Origin: Comamonas resistens
GTDB lineage: Bacteria > Pseudomonadota > Gammaproteobacteria > Burkholderiales > Burkholderiaceae_C
NCBI RefSeq assembly: GCF_030064165.1
Contig: NZ_CP125947.1
Location: forward strand, 1-64,000
Direction: 5' to 3'
DNA length: 64,000 bases
Within the stretch, counting starts at the first letter, position 1. Every line of letters starts with the position of its first letter. Below the pieces are notes generated by a model. That model was given only the letters and a program-made list of their open reading frames with translations. It did no database searches and was not told the origin of the DNA. Made by a program: the position numbers and the translations under genes. Of the stretch, positions 1 through 13,100 are shown piece by piece.

Positions 1-1407
1 ATGACAGAGGAACCTACCAACGATGCAGGCCAGGCCCTGTGGCAAGTCTGTGTTGAGCAACTGGGTCAGGAGCTGCCAGAGCAGCAATTCAATACCTGGA
101 TCAAGCCGCTGACGGCAACAGTTGCAGAAGATTTTTCCAAGGTCACCATCTACGTGGCCAACCGCTTCAAACTGGACTGGATTCGCGCCCAGTATGCGGG
201 CCGTATCTCGGCCATGCTGGAGTCGCTCTACGGCCAGCCAGTCACTCTTGAGTTAGCGCTTGCTCAGCGTGAAAGCGTTGTACGTACTTATGTACGTCCT
301 CCATCTTCCGTTCAAACCAGTGCACCCGAGACCATGAATGTCTCCGTGCCCACGGTCAGCAATGAAGAGGCCAGTGCACCGGTTTTCCGCACCCGTCTGA
401 ACCCGGCTCTGACCTTCGAAACCCTGGTCGAAGGTACGGCCAACCGCATGGCGCGCTCTGCCGCCATGCATGTGGCGGGCTCTCCCGGCCACCTCTACAA
501 CCCGCTGTTCATCTACGGCGGTGTCGGCCTCGGTAAGACTCACCTGGTGCATGCTGTGGGTAACCAGCTGCTCAAGGACAAGCCCGACGCCAAGATTCTC
601 TACATCCACGCCGAGCAGTTCGTCTCGGATGTGGTCAAGGCCTACCAGCGCCGCACCTTCGACGAGTTCAAGGAACGCTACCACTCGCTCGATCTGCTGC
701 TGATCGACGATGTGCAGTTCTTCGCCAACAAGGACCGCACCCAGGAAGAGTTCTTCAACGCCTTCGAAGCCCTGCTGGCCAAGAAGAGCCATATCGTGAT
801 GACGTCCGACACCTACCCCAAGGGTCTGGCCAATATTCACGAACGTCTGGTATCACGCTTTGATTCTGGCCTTACTGTCGCCATCGAGCCTCCAGAACTC
901 GAGATGCGCGTCGCCATTCTGATCAACAAGGCCCGTGCCGAGAACGCCGACATGCCCGAGGAAGTGGCCTTCTTCGTGGCCAAGAACGTGCGCTCCAACG
1001 TGCGTGAACTCGAAGGCGCGCTGCGCAAGATCCTGGCCTATTCGCGCTTCAACCAGAAGGAAGTCTCGATCCAGCTGGCCCGCGAGGCCCTGCGTGATCT
1101 GCTCAGTATTCAAAACCGCCAGATTTCTGTGGAAAACATCCAGAAAACGGTGGCTGATTATTACAAGATCAAGGTCGCCGACATGTACAGCAAGAAGCGC
1201 CCGGCCAGCATTGCCCGCCCGCGCCAGATTGCCATGTATCTGGCCAAGGAGCTGACGCAAAAAAGCCTGCCAGAAATCGGCGAGCTGTTCGGCGGCCGCG
1301 ACCACACCACGGTGCTGCACGCGGTACGCAAGATCGCAGGCGAGCGCCAGACCAATACCGAGTTGAACCAGCAGCTGCATGTGCTGGAACAAACGCTCAA
1401 GGGTTGA
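1..1407 (+). CDS. dnaA: Chromosomal replication initiator DnaA
   Basis: The 468-residue protein is the AAA+ initiator that binds DnaA boxes and opens oriC. Domain I is at about 10-80 and is followed by a variable linker to about 125. The Walker A loop (GGVGLGKTH) is near residue 175, Walker B (LLIDDVQF) near 235, and the arginine-finger region (VSRFDSG) near 285. The C-terminal DNA-binding domain carries the signature [15 protein letters not shown] near residue 435. The length is normal for beta-proteobacteria. The window begins at the ATG, so the promoter and any upstream DnaA boxes cannot be seen. dnaN follows on the same strand after 131 bases. Confidence 0.98.
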   Translation: MTEEPTNDAGQALWQVCVEQLGQELPEQQFNTWIKPLTATVAEDFSKVTIYVANRFKLDWIRAQYAGRISAMLESLYGQPVTLELALAQRESVVRTYVRPPSSVQTSAPETMNVSVPTVSNEEASAPVFRTRLNPALTFETLVEGTANRMARSAAMHVAGSPGHLYNPLFIYGGVGLGKTHLVHAVGNQLLKDKPDAKILYIHAEQFVSDVVKAYQRRTFDEFKERYHSLDLLLIDDVQFFANKDRTQEEFFNAFEALLAKKSHIVMTSDTYPKGLANIHERLVSRFDSGLTVAIEPPELEMRVAILINKARAENADMPEEVAFFVAKNVRSNVRELEGALRKILAYSRFNQKEVSIQLAREALRDLLSIQNRQISVENIQKTVADYYKIKVADMYSKKRPASIARPRQIAMYLAKELTQKSLPEIGELFGGRDHTTVLHAVRKIAGERQTNTELNQQLHVLEQTLKG

Positions 1408-1538
1408 TGAAAACTCCCCCATGAATGTCACTCACACAGGGCAAAATGGGGAATTCACGCGGCATGAGGGAGCATCCGCCCCACCCTGCGGATGCCGCCG
1501 CGTCAAAACAAATGCGCACTTAAATCACTGAGGTTGAC

Positions 1539-2660
1539 ATGATCGTCCTGAAAGCCACACAAGACAAAGTTCTAGCGGTCCTGCAATCAGTGGCCGGCAT
1601 TGTCGAGCGCCGCCACACCTTGCCCATCCTGGCCAATGTGCTGATCAAGAAGACAGGCAATGCGCTGCAGCTGACCACCAGCGACCTGGAAATCCAGATC
1701 CGCACCACGGCCGAGCTGGGCGGCGACACGGGAGACTTCACCACCACCATCGGTGCCCGCAAGCTGATCGACATCCTGAAGACCATGCCCGGCGACCAGA
1801 CCGTGAGCCTGGAGACCCAGCAAGCCAAGATGATTCTCAAGGGTGGCAAGAGCCGCTTCACGCTGCAGACCCTGCCAGCCGAGGACTTCCCCCTGGTGCA
1901 GGAGTCGGCCGCCTTCGGCCCCGCGTTCAGCGTGCCCCAGAAGGTGCTCAAGGACCTGCTGGGCCAGGTTTCTTTCTCCATGGCCGTACAGGACATCCGC
2001 TATTACCTGAACGGCATTCTGTTTGTCGCCGAAGGCAAGCAGCTGTCGCTGGTGGCCACCGACGGCCACCGTCTGGCCTGGGCCAGCGCCACGCTGGATG
2101 TGGAAGTGCCCATCAAGCAGGAAGTGATCCTGCCGCGCAAGACCGTGCTGGAGCTGCAACGCCTGCTGTCCGACGCCAGCGGCGAGAACCAGCCCGTCAT
2201 CGAGATGCAGTTCGCCAACAACCAGGCCAAGTTCACCTTTGGCGGCATGGAGTTCGTGACCAAGCTGGTCGAGGGCAAGTTCCCCGACTACAACCGTGTG
2301 ATTCCCAAGAACCACACCAACAGCGTGACCCTGGGCCGCGCCCCGCTGCTGGCTTCGCTGCAGCGCACGGCCATCATGACCAGCGACAAGTTCAAAGGCG
2401 TGCGCCTGTCGGTCGAGCCCGGCACCTTGCGCGTGGCGTCCAACAACGCCGAGCAGGAAGAGGCCATGGACGAGCTGGACATCGACTACGGTGGCGACAC
2501 CATCGAGATCGGCTTCAACGTCACCTACCTGATCGACGTGCTCTCCAACATGAACCAGGACATGGTCAAGATCGACCTGCAGGACGGCAACAGCTCGGCA
2601 CTGATCACCATCCCCGAGATCGACAGCTTCAAGTACGTCGTGATGCCCATGCGCATCTGA
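1539..2660 (+). CDS. dnaN: DNA polymerase III beta subunit (sliding clamp)
   Basis: The 373-residue protein matches the usual length of the ring-shaped processivity clamp that tethers the replicative polymerase to DNA. It starts MIVLKATQDKVLAVLQ and ends with the typical clamp tail YVVMPMRI. A GAGG-type ribosome-binding site lies about 6 bases before the ATG. It is second in the conserved dnaA-dnaN-gyrB order. The 131-base gap after dnaA shows no strong terminator, so co-transcription is likely (inference). recF, often present in this cluster in other bacteria, is absent between dnaN and gyrB. Confidence 0.97.
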   Translation: MIVLKATQDKVLAVLQSVAGIVERRHTLPILANVLIKKTGNALQLTTSDLEIQIRTTAELGGDTGDFTTTIGARKLIDILKTMPGDQTVSLETQQAKMILKGGKSRFTLQTLPAEDFPLVQESAAFGPAFSVPQKVLKDLLGQVSFSMAVQDIRYYLNGILFVAEGKQLSLVATDGHRLAWASATLDVEVPIKQEVILPRKTVLELQRLLSDASGENQPVIEMQFANNQAKFTFGGMEFVTKLVEGKFPDYNRVIPKNHTNSVTLGRAPLLASLQRTAIMTSDKFKGVRLSVEPGTLRVASNNAEQEEAMDELDIDYGGDTIEIGFNVTYLIDVLSNMNQDMVKIDLQDGNSSALITIPEIDSFKYVVMPMRI

Positions 2661-2795
2661 ACGCCACCCAGCTCAAAGCCAGCCCTTCTATTGCCTGAAA
2701 AACATGAGCAGCTACCGCTTGTCATTCATGCTTTTCAGGCAAGTATCCATTTGAAAGTTATGCCAGTCAGGCGCCAACCGCTTCTGACTTGGTAG

Positions 2796-5381
<2,586 letters not shown>

Positions 5382-5403
5382 TTTTTGCCCTGGTTGCAAA
5401 AAA

Positions 5404-5439
5404 CCAAATAAAAAAGGCCAGCTTGCGCTGGCCTTTTTT
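5404..5439. terminator. Bidirectional terminator between gyrB and the GST gene
   Basis: A 7-bp perfect stem (GGCCAGC at 5416-5422 and GCTGGCC at 5427-5433) has a TTGC loop, an A tract on the left and a T tract on the right. It can stop gyrB on the plus strand and the convergent GST gene on the minus strand. The GST stop codon (5438-5440) lies in the T tract, so the two convergent genes share it. Confidence 0.9.
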
Positions 5440-6055
5440 ATTGCAGCCTCTGCACCGAGTCCCTGGCCTTCACTCGCTCGAAATGGGCTGCCACGCGCGG
5501 AAACTCGGTGATGTCCACGCCGTCGCCCTTGAGCCAGCCGGCGACGGTGTACAGATAACCGTCTGCCACGGTGAATTGCTCGCCCATCACCCAGGTCTTG
5601 TCGCCCAGGTAATGCTCTTCGATCATGGCGAAACATTCGCGCATGTTCTGGGGCACCTTGGCGCGCATGGCGGCCTGGGCGGCCTCGTCGTCTGCCCAGC
5701 GCGAGGCACGCGGACGGTGGGCGTGGGCGATGTGCGCGGTCGAGGCCAGATAGGCATTGAACTCCTGCATCTGCGCCAGCGCAAAAGGGTCGTTCAGCGG
5801 CGCCAGCCTTGCCTGCGGATGGGTCTGTGCCACGTACAGCAGCAGCGCGGGAGTCTCGGTCAGCACGCCGCGTTCCGTGGCCAGCGCGGGCACTCGGCCC
5901 TTGGGGTTGATGCGCAGGTATTCGGGGCTGCGCTGCTCGTTGTCGGCAAAGCTCAGCGCCTTGAGCGTGAACTGGGCATTCGCCTCATAAAGCGCAATCA
6001 GTACGGCCTGCGCGCAGGTGCCAGCTGCGTAGTAAAGCGTGGGTTGGCTTGCCAA
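5438..6055 (-). CDS. Glutathione S-transferase family protein
   Basis: The 205-residue protein has a thioredoxin-fold N-terminus (TLYYAAGTCAQAVLIAL). NPKGRVPAL near residue 52 and a TETPALLLYV segment are typical of the glutathione-binding site. The all-helical C-terminal domain includes GEQFTVADGYLYTVAGW. It resembles beta-class bacterial GSTs, which use Cys or Ser near residue 10 to activate glutathione; here the candidate is Cys14. The substrate is unknown. It is convergent with gyrB and divergent from the YkgJ-like gene. Confidence 0.85.
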   Translation of the reverse strand: MASQPTLYYAAGTCAQAVLIALYEANAQFTLKALSFADNEQRSPEYLRINPKGRVPALATERGVLTETPALLLYVAQTHPQARLAPLNDPFALAQMQEFNAYLASTAHIAHAHRPRASRWADDEAAQAAMRAKVPQNMRECFAMIEEHYLGDKTWVMGEQFTVADGYLYTVAGWLKGDGVDITEFPRVAAHFERVKARDSVQRLQ

Positions 6056-6210
6056 AATCGTTCTCCCGTGGAGGTGATATGCCTGTGCAGTGTAGGCTGC
6101 TGCGCAGCCCGCTCAATCCCATGAACCGGGTCTGCTCATAGCCATAGCGCAAGGCAGACATCGACATCTCGTGGCAGCATCGCGCTTCTCCCAGAAGTGC
6201 CCCACCCGAA

Positions 6211-6612
6211 ATGAAATCCTCCATCCGCATTGTTGACGTCGACCGCCTGGAAACCTGGAGCAAGTACAAGGCCGGCATGTGTGACAGCTGTGCGGCCAAT
6301 TGCTGCACCATGCCGCTGGAGGTACGCCTGCCGGATCTGGTGCGCCTGGAACTGGTGGACCCGTTCGAGGTCGAAAACATCGAGCCCAAGCTGATCGCCA
6401 GGCGGCTGCTGAAGATGCGCCTGATTGACCACTTCAACCCCAAGCACGAGATCTTCACCATGGCCCGCCGTGCAGGTGGTGACTGCAATTTTCTGGACAA
6501 GAACACGCGCCGCTGCACGGTCTATGAGAAGCGCCCGGAAACCTGCAGATTGCATCCCAAGAAGGGCCCCAAGCCGGGGTTCTGTGCCTACGGCAACAAG
6601 GCGCTTTCCTGA
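6211..6612 (+). CDS. YkgJ-family cysteine-cluster protein
   Basis: The 133-residue protein has the YkgJ/Fe-S oxidoreductase pattern: CDSCAANCC near residues 26-34 and a second group, CNFLDKNTRRCTVYEKRPETC, near residues 91-112 (the latter quoted only for its cysteines: Cys91, Cys101, Cys111). This family is thought to bind zinc or an iron-sulfur cluster, and its function is not established. It starts MKSSIRIVDVDRLETW. It is a single gene, with the metal-resistance sensor kinase converging on it from the other side. Confidence 0.8.
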   Translation: MKSSIRIVDVDRLETWSKYKAGMCDSCAANCCTMPLEVRLPDLVRLELVDPFEVENIEPKLIARRLLKMRLIDHFNPKHEIFTMARRAGGDCNFLDKNTRRCTVYEKRPETCRLHPKKGPKPGFCAYGNKALS

Positions 6613-6670
6613 GCCTTGATGCTGCGTAAAGGTACTGGGTGCAGCAGGTTCCCGAAGCAACTGCCGCTTC

Positions 6671-8068
6671 TCAGACCTTGGCAATGGATGGCAGCCAGAT
6701 GCGGGCGATCAGACCGGGATTTGCATTCTGGAAACTGAGCTTTCCACCGTGCAATTGCACGATGGCCAGCACGCTTGCCAGACCCAGGCCATAGCCTTGC
6801 CGATCGGACTCGGCACGGTAAAAACGCGTGGTCATTTTTTCCAGCGTTTGCGCATCGGCCCCCGGTCCCTGATCCTGCACGGTGATCTGTACGCCCCAGG
6901 CGCTTTCAGGACCGCTTTCCTGAGCGGCTTTGGCAGTCAGCAGCACCTCACCCGCAGTCTCCGGCTTGACAGATGCTCCGTATTTAATAGCATTATCGAC
7001 AAGATTGGCAACGGCGCTGGCGATCAGATCTCCATCACCAAAGGCCTGCACGCCAGGCCGCACATCGAGCTTGAGCGCACCTCCGGCGTCTTCGATCAAG
7101 GGCTCATAAAAGTCCACCACATCGACCAGCAGAGCCTGCAGATCCACGGGCGCAAAGCTCTTGCGGCTGGCCCCGCTTTCGACTTCTGCAATCTGTAGAA
7201 GCTTCTCGAAAACCACGCCCAGTTCGGCTACTTCTTCGGCCACCAGCGCCAACGTGGCAGACTGCATTTCCGGGCTGGCCTGCTGCGCATTGCGCAGGCG
7301 CAGAAGAATGCGCGTCAGCGGCGTTCTGAGGTTGTGCGCAATGCTGTTGGAGACATGGCGTATGCCTTCCATCAGCTGCTCCAGCCGATCCAGCATCGTA
7401 TTGATGTCGCGGTTGAGCAGCGTGAACTCATCGTTGCGCAGATCGACCGGAATGCGCTGGCGCAGATCACCGGCGGCCACGCGCGACATGGTGATGCGAA
7501 TGGCCGAGGCACGCTCATCAACCACGCGGCGAAACACCATGGCACCGATGATGGCCATCATGCAGGCCGCAATCGCCGCCATGAGGCTGGCACGGCCAAA
7601 AAGCTCTTCCATGTCGCGCTGCAGCTGCATATCGCTGCCGGCAGCCAGCAGGTTTCCGTTGGGCATTTCAGCCACTGCCACACGCCCGATGACGAGGCGT
7701 CCGTTGCGCTTGACGGTCAGCTCGCGCACGCCCATGGTGGTGAGCTTGCGTGCCGGAAACACTTCGGCATTGCTCACGATGGGTTCCCCATCGGGGTCCA
7801 TGAGAATGAGGATTTCCGTGTCGGTGTTCACACCGTCACGGATGGTCTGCAGGATTTCGCTTTCCAGCGCACCGGGGCCGTACTTGGCCGAATGCTCCAT
7901 CAGCCTGCGCAAGTGGTTTTCGGCCTGCTTGTCCAGTCGTACACGCACCACGCCAACCGTCTGCACATAGAAAACCGCCAGCACGATGGTCATGGTCAGC
8001 GCCATGATGGCGCCATAGCTCAGACCCAGCCGGAAAGCCAATGAACTCCAGGGACGGGAGGCCGACAT
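6671..8068 (-). CDS. Two-component sensor histidine kinase (metal-efflux locus)
   Basis: The 465-residue inner-membrane kinase has a first membrane helix near 10-32 and a periplasmic domain at about 33-160. A second helix (SLMAAIAACMMAIIGAMVF) near 155-173 is followed by a HAMP linker. The HisKA phospho-acceptor is in NSIAHNLRTPL near residue 243. The ATPase has the N box NLVDNAIKYG and the G boxes DQGPGAD and GYGLGLA. Its start overlaps the stop of the response-regulator gene as TGATG, so the two are translationally coupled. Position at the end of an RND efflux operon suggests a periplasmic metal ligand (inference). The nearest named systems would be CzcS, CusS or IrlS. Confidence 0.9.
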   Translation of the reverse strand: MSASRPWSSLAFRLGLSYGAIMALTMTIVLAVFYVQTVGVVRVRLDKQAENHLRRLMEHSAKYGPGALESEILQTIRDGVNTDTEILILMDPDGEPIVSNAEVFPARKLTTMGVRELTVKRNGRLVIGRVAVAEMPNGNLLAAGSDMQLQRDMEELFGRASLMAAIAACMMAIIGAMVFRRVVDERASAIRITMSRVAAGDLRQRIPVDLRNDEFTLLNRDINTMLDRLEQLMEGIRHVSNSIAHNLRTPLTRILLRLRNAQQASPEMQSATLALVAEEVAELGVVFEKLLQIAEVESGASRKSFAPVDLQALLVDVVDFYEPLIEDAGGALKLDVRPGVQAFGDGDLIASAVANLVDNAIKYGASVKPETAGEVLLTAKAAQESGPESAWGVQITVQDQGPGADAQTLEKMTTRFYRAESDRQGYGLGLASVLAIVQLHGGKLSFQNANPGLIARIWLPSIAKV

Positions 8069-8772
8069 CAGGCGACCTCGGGCAGGTCTTGCGGGCGATC
8101 CGAGAGGCTGTAACCCACACCACGCACGGTATGAATCAGGGGTGCGGGAAAGCCTTTGTCCACCTTGCTGCGCAGGCGGCTGATGTGCACATCGATGACA
8201 TTGGTCTGAGGATCGAAGCGGTAGTCCCAGACGGACTCCAGCAGCATGGTGCGCGTGACAATCTGATGGGCATGCTGCATGAGAAAAGCCAGCAGACGAA
8301 ACTCGCGCGGCTGCAGTGCCAGGGGCTGGCCTGCACGTTCGGCACTGCGCGACATGAGGTTCACGCGCAGGTCCGCCACGCGCATTTCCCGCGTGGGTGC
8401 AGGGATCTGCGCGCGGCGCACCAGCGCCTCCAGCCGCGCGGCCAATTCGGAAAACGCAAAAGGCTTGGTCAGATAGTCATCGCAGCCGGCCTTGAGCCCG
8501 CGCACTCTTTCATCTGTAGCAGACAGCGCACTGAGCACAAGCACTGGCGTCTGTTTTCCCATGGATCGGAGTGTCTGCAGAATCTGCAACCCGTCAAAGC
8601 CATTGGGCAACATGCGGTCCAGGATGATGACGTCCCAGTTTTCGCCCACGGCCTGCGCAATGCCTTGCACGCCGTCGCCACAGACACTGACATGCGCACC
8701 CTGCTGCCTCAGCCCTTCAGCGATGTAACGCGCGTTGAGCGCATCGTCTTCGATGATGAGGTAGCGGTACAT
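8068..8772 (-). CDS. OmpR-family response regulator (metal-efflux locus)
   Basis: The 234-residue protein starts at MYRYLIIEDD. An upstream ATG at 8883 would add 37 residues that do not belong to a receiver domain. The receiver domain has the acidic pair in IIEDD, the phospho-acceptor Asp in VIILDRMLPNGFDG, and the Lys in YLTKPF. The C-terminal winged helix contains QPREFRLLAFLM and IDVHISRLRSKVDKG. It very probably controls the efflux operon upstream and is coupled to the kinase gene by TGATG. No experimental signal is known from the sequence alone. Confidence 0.9.
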   Translation of the reverse strand: MYRYLIIEDDALNARYIAEGLRQQGAHVSVCGDGVQGIAQAVGENWDVIILDRMLPNGFDGLQILQTLRSMGKQTPVLVLSALSATDERVRGLKAGCDDYLTKPFAFSELAARLEALVRRAQIPAPTREMRVADLRVNLMSRSAERAGQPLALQPREFRLLAFLMQHAHQIVTRTMLLESVWDYRFDPQTNVIDVHISRLRSKVDKGFPAPLIHTVRGVGYSLSDRPQDLPEVA

Positions 8773-8898
8773 GCTGTGTCTGTCTCTGGCCGTTGGGGGA
8801 AAGACACTATAAGCCGTTGCATCCTCGCCTGCAGGCATGGGCAAGATGGCAGCAGAAGATGGAGATTGTGGAAGCTGAGCCATCTTCTGCCGCTCCCC

Positions 8899-10158
8899 TC
8901 AGGGTTGTATCTGGGGCAGATCGCCGCTGGCCAGGCGCACTTCCCATTCGGCGTCAAGCATGTCCTTGACCAGCTCCAGATGCTCCAGACGGTGCTCGGT
9001 GATCGATCCCAGCGCATCGATCAGCTCCAGAATCGTGCCCTTGCCCAGCTTGTAGGCGTCCTGGGCCATCTGGTGCAACGGCGCGATCTGGGCCAGACCT
9101 TCCTTTTCGTAGTCGCGTACTGCCGTGCGGCGCAACTGCAACTGCTGCAGCGATCGCTGCAGCTCGGACTGTGCTGCCAGCACAGCGGCATCGCGGCGCA
9201 GCTCGGCCTGATCGGCCTCGACCTTGGCGCGGTCTATGGCACCCTGGCGACGATCGAACAGCGGAATTTCCACATTCACGCCAACCTGGTTGAAGCTGCC
9301 GTCAACGCTGTTGCGAATGCGCGCGACGCCAAAGGTCGGTGTGGGCAGCGCCTCGCGCTGCTCCAGCTTGATCTTCTGACGTGCACGGTCCAGTTCGGCC
9401 TGCGCGGCGCGCAGCACCGGCAGGCGGGTCTGCGCCGTTTCCCACAGCGGGCCATAGGCCGGTGCGTGGCGCAGATCCGAAGCCTGCAGGCTTCCATCCA
9501 CCCTCACCTGCCATTGCGGCATAGCCGCAATGCTGGCCACGCGGGAAGCCGCATCCTTGAGTGCGGCCTGGGCCTTGCTGACCTGCATGGACATCTGGGC
9601 CTGCTGCAGGTTCAGGCGTGCACCGTCGTAGCGGCTACGTGTTCCTGCTTCTATCTGACCCTTGACGATATACCCAGCCTTGTTCAGCTCGTCCTGCGCA
9701 CCCTGCCAGACCTTGTAGCGCTGCTGGGCCACCAGCAATTCGTTGAAGGCATGGGCCGCATCGCTCATGGTGACGGCAACGGCGACATCGGCATTGGCCA
9801 CGGCCGCCTTCTCGCCCAGCTTGGCGTTTTCCATGCGCATGCCGCGCTGACCAAAGATGGGAATGGGCTGCTCCACGCCCCACTCTTTCTCTCCGCGCTT
9901 GCTGCTGTAGTGCGCAGCAGGATTGGGGAAAGCCGATGCAGTCCTGCTATCGGCCTTGGCCAACGCAGTCTGCATGCGCTCTGCGGCCAGGGCGGGCTGG
10001 TTTTGCACGACCAGACGCAGGTACTCCTGCAAGGTCACGGGCGCCACAGGCGCTGCTAGGGGGCTTGTCACCGCCTCTGCGCCAGATGCCAGATCTGCCG
10101 CATTTACTGCACCGCAGCACAAGGCTGCAGCGACTGCCAGAAAGTGCCATTTACTCAT
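8899..10158 (-). CDS. Outer-membrane efflux channel of TolC/CzcC family
   Basis: The protein of about 419 residues begins MSKWHFLAVAAALCCGAVNA, a signal peptide likely cleaved after NAA. An alternative ATG five codons upstream (10173) exists. The rest has the two repeated OEP helical blocks of TolC-like proteins, with VTLQEYLRLVVQNQPAL at the start of the mature part and many long amphipathic helices. It would form the outer-membrane exit duct for the RND pump. The start overlaps the end of the pump gene by 8 bases. Confidence 0.88.
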   Translation of the reverse strand: MSKWHFLAVAAALCCGAVNAADLASGAEAVTSPLAAPVAPVTLQEYLRLVVQNQPALAAERMQTALAKADSRTASAFPNPAAHYSSKRGEKEWGVEQPIPIFGQRGMRMENAKLGEKAAVANADVAVAVTMSDAAHAFNELLVAQQRYKVWQGAQDELNKAGYIVKGQIEAGTRSRYDGARLNLQQAQMSMQVSKAQAALKDAASRVASIAAMPQWQVRVDGSLQASDLRHAPAYGPLWETAQTRLPVLRAAQAELDRARQKIKLEQREALPTPTFGVARIRNSVDGSFNQVGVNVEIPLFDRRQGAIDRAKVEADQAELRRDAAVLAAQSELQRSLQQLQLRRTAVRDYEKEGLAQIAPLHQMAQDAYKLGKGTILELIDALGSITEHRLEHLELVKDMLDAEWEVRLASGDLPQIQP

Positions 10159-13100
10159 CTTGCGCGCTCTCATCCAACTCTTCGCGGGTCAACATCGTCT
10201 TCGGCCCCAGCAAGGCATACAGCACGGGCAGCAACACCAGCGCCACCAGTGGCAGCACGACCATGCCGCCCACAATGACCGAGGCGAACGGACGCTGTGT
10301 TTCACTACCCACACCGGTGGACAGTGCCATGGGCAGCAGGCCCAGCAGCGCCAGCAAAGCCACCAGGATGATGGAGCGCATGCGCTCTGCCGTGCCGGCT
10401 ATCAGGGCCTGCATCACAGGCATGCCCTGACGGCGCAATTCCTCGACGGCAGAGATCACCAGCAAGCCTGCCAGCGCCACCTGACCCAGCAGCGCAATAA
10501 AGCCGATGGCCGCACTGATGGACAACTCGATGCGCGCCAGATGCAGGGCAGCAATGCCGCCCACCATGGCAAACGGCGCGCACAGCAGGATGATGCCGGC
10601 GCTACGGGCCTGGCCCAGCGCACCGAACAACAGCGCATAGACAATGACCAGCGACAGCGGCACCACCACCTTCAGGCGCGCGGCAGCGCGCTGCTGGTTT
10701 TCCCACTCGCCGCCCCAGACCGCCTGATAGCCCTCTGGCAGCTTTACATTCTTCTTGAAGGTGGCCAGCGTGTCTTTGACGACGGAGCCAATGTCGCGCC
10801 CTTCCACGTTGAACTTCAGCGCCATATAGCGTGCATTGCCTTCACGGAAGATGGAAGAGTTGCCCACCTTCATGCTGACCGTGCCCACCGAATGCAAAGG
10901 GACCGATCCGCCATCGGGCAGAGGTATGGCGATATTGCGAATGCGTTCCTCGTCCATGCGGTCCACATAAGGCAGCCGCACCCGCACGGGAACGGGGTAT
11001 TGCCCCTCCCACAGCGTGGTGGCTACATTGCCTGCCAGGGCCACTTCCAGGGTCTTTTGCGCGTCCTCCATGGCAATCCCCTGGCGCGCCAGGGCCTGGC
11101 GGTCGAACTCCACATGCACCTGGGGAGCAGGCGCATCACGGTACAGGTCCAGATCGACCACGCCATTGATGTCTTTCACCAGTCCCTTGGTCTGCAGAAG
11201 AATGCCGCGCAGCGTGGGAATATCGGGGCCGAACAGCTTGAGCACAACCTGACCACGCGCACCGGAGGTGGACTCTTCCACGCTGTCGCGAATGGGCTGC
11301 GCGAAGTTGAATGCCACACCAGGAATCTCACCCAGCGTTGCACGCATTTCCTCGATCAAGGCCGGCTTGTCCAGCCCCTTGCGCCATTCACCATGAGGCT
11401 TGAGGCGCACCAGCACCTTGGCCAGATTGAGAGTCTCGTTGTCGGTTCCCGATTCGGGCCGACCCTGCTCCGTAGTGACGGTGATGACTTCAGGAAAGAC
11501 CTTCAAACGCAAACGCACATCGCGCAGCACTTCCTGGCCTTTTTCCAGCGAGATCGAGGCCGGCATCTGCACCAGCACATAGGCATCGCCTTCATCGAGC
11601 TCGGGCAGGAATTCCGTGCCCAGCCATTTGGCGGAAACGCCTGCGACCACCAGCACGGCAGCAAAGACCGCGATCACCGCGAAGCGCTTTCGACCCGCGC
11701 CCAGCACGCCGGTGATCCAGTGCTGGTAGCCATGCTCCGCGCGTTCGAAGACCTTGGGCTCCTCCACCATCACATGCCTGGGCTTGAGGAACAGCGCGCA
11801 CAGCGCAGGCACCAGGGCCATGGCAAAGACCAGAGCACCCAGCAAGGCAAAGCTATAGGTCATGGCCAGCGGACGGAAGATGCGCCCTTCGATGCTTTGC
11901 AGCGAGAACACAGGGATCAGCGCGGCAATCACGATCGCCATGGCAAACAGCGTGGGCTTGGCCACGGCCACGGCCGAATCCACGATGATGTGGCGCATGT
12001 CATTGGCCGTCTGTGGCCTGCGCTGGCGTGCATTGCGGATGATGTTCTCGGCCAGCACCACAGCGCCATCCACCATGATGCCGAAGTCGATGGCGCCCAT
12101 GGAGATCAGATTGGCAGGCATGCCCAGCCAGTGCAGACCGATGAAGGCCACCAGCAGCGACAAGGGAATCACCGTGGCAACGATCAACGAGCCTCGCAGG
12201 CTGCGCAGGAACAGCCACAGCACCGCCACGATCAGCGTGGCACCAAACAGCAGATTGTGCTGCACGGTCTTGAGCGTATGACCGACCAGATCCGAGCGGT
12301 CATAGTTGGTAACCATGTGCATGCCTTCGGGCAGGCCACCGCCGTTGAGCTCTTCCACCTTGGCGTGGATATCGTCGAGCACTACCGATGGGTTGGCGCC
12401 GCGCTTGAGCAGCACAATGCCTTGCACCACATCATCCTGGTCATCCATGCCCACCGAACCCTGGCGCGGTGTATGCGACTGCGACACACGGGCCACGTCA
12501 CCGATGGTGACGGGCGCCTTGCCACGCATGGCGACCACGACGTCCTGAATCTCCTGCGGCGTGCGCAGCAGACCGATACCGCGAATGATGAAAGACTGTT
12601 CTCCACGGCGCATCAGACCACCGCCCACATTGCGGTTGGACTTGGACAGCGCATCGCTCACATCATCCAGCGACAGTCCCAGGCTGTAGAGCTTTTCGGG
12701 ATCCACTTCGACATGGAATTCCTTGACGAAACCGCCGATGCTCACCACATCGGCCACGCCCTGTACCTGCTTGAGCACACGCACCACATGCCATTCCTGC
12801 TCGGTACGCAACTGGGCCAGGGTGTGCCTGTCGCTTTGCAGTCGGTAATAGAAAATCTTTCCCAGCGGGGTGTAGTCAGGTGCCATCTCCGGCGTCATGC
12901 CGGCGGGCAGATCGGCCTGCGGCAAACGCTGAGAAACCTCGGCACGTGCCGTGAAACTGTTGGCATCGTCATTGAAGACGAGGTTGATCATGGACAGCCC
13001 GAAATAGCTTTCGGAACGCAGTGATATCAACCCAGGTGTACCGTTGAGCTCGCGCTCCAGCGGCTGGGTGATCTGACGTTCGACCTCTTCGGGGGCCAGG

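Noticed and set aside
253..840. 195-codon minus-strand open frame within dnaA
   Set aside because: It is a frame shadow of dnaA in GC-rich DNA; the translation has no domain pattern and the dnaA reading frame is certain.
9923..13024. 1033-codon plus-strand open frame opposite the RND pump
   Set aside because: Shadow of the pump gene: rich in His, Gln and Arg without any conserved motif.
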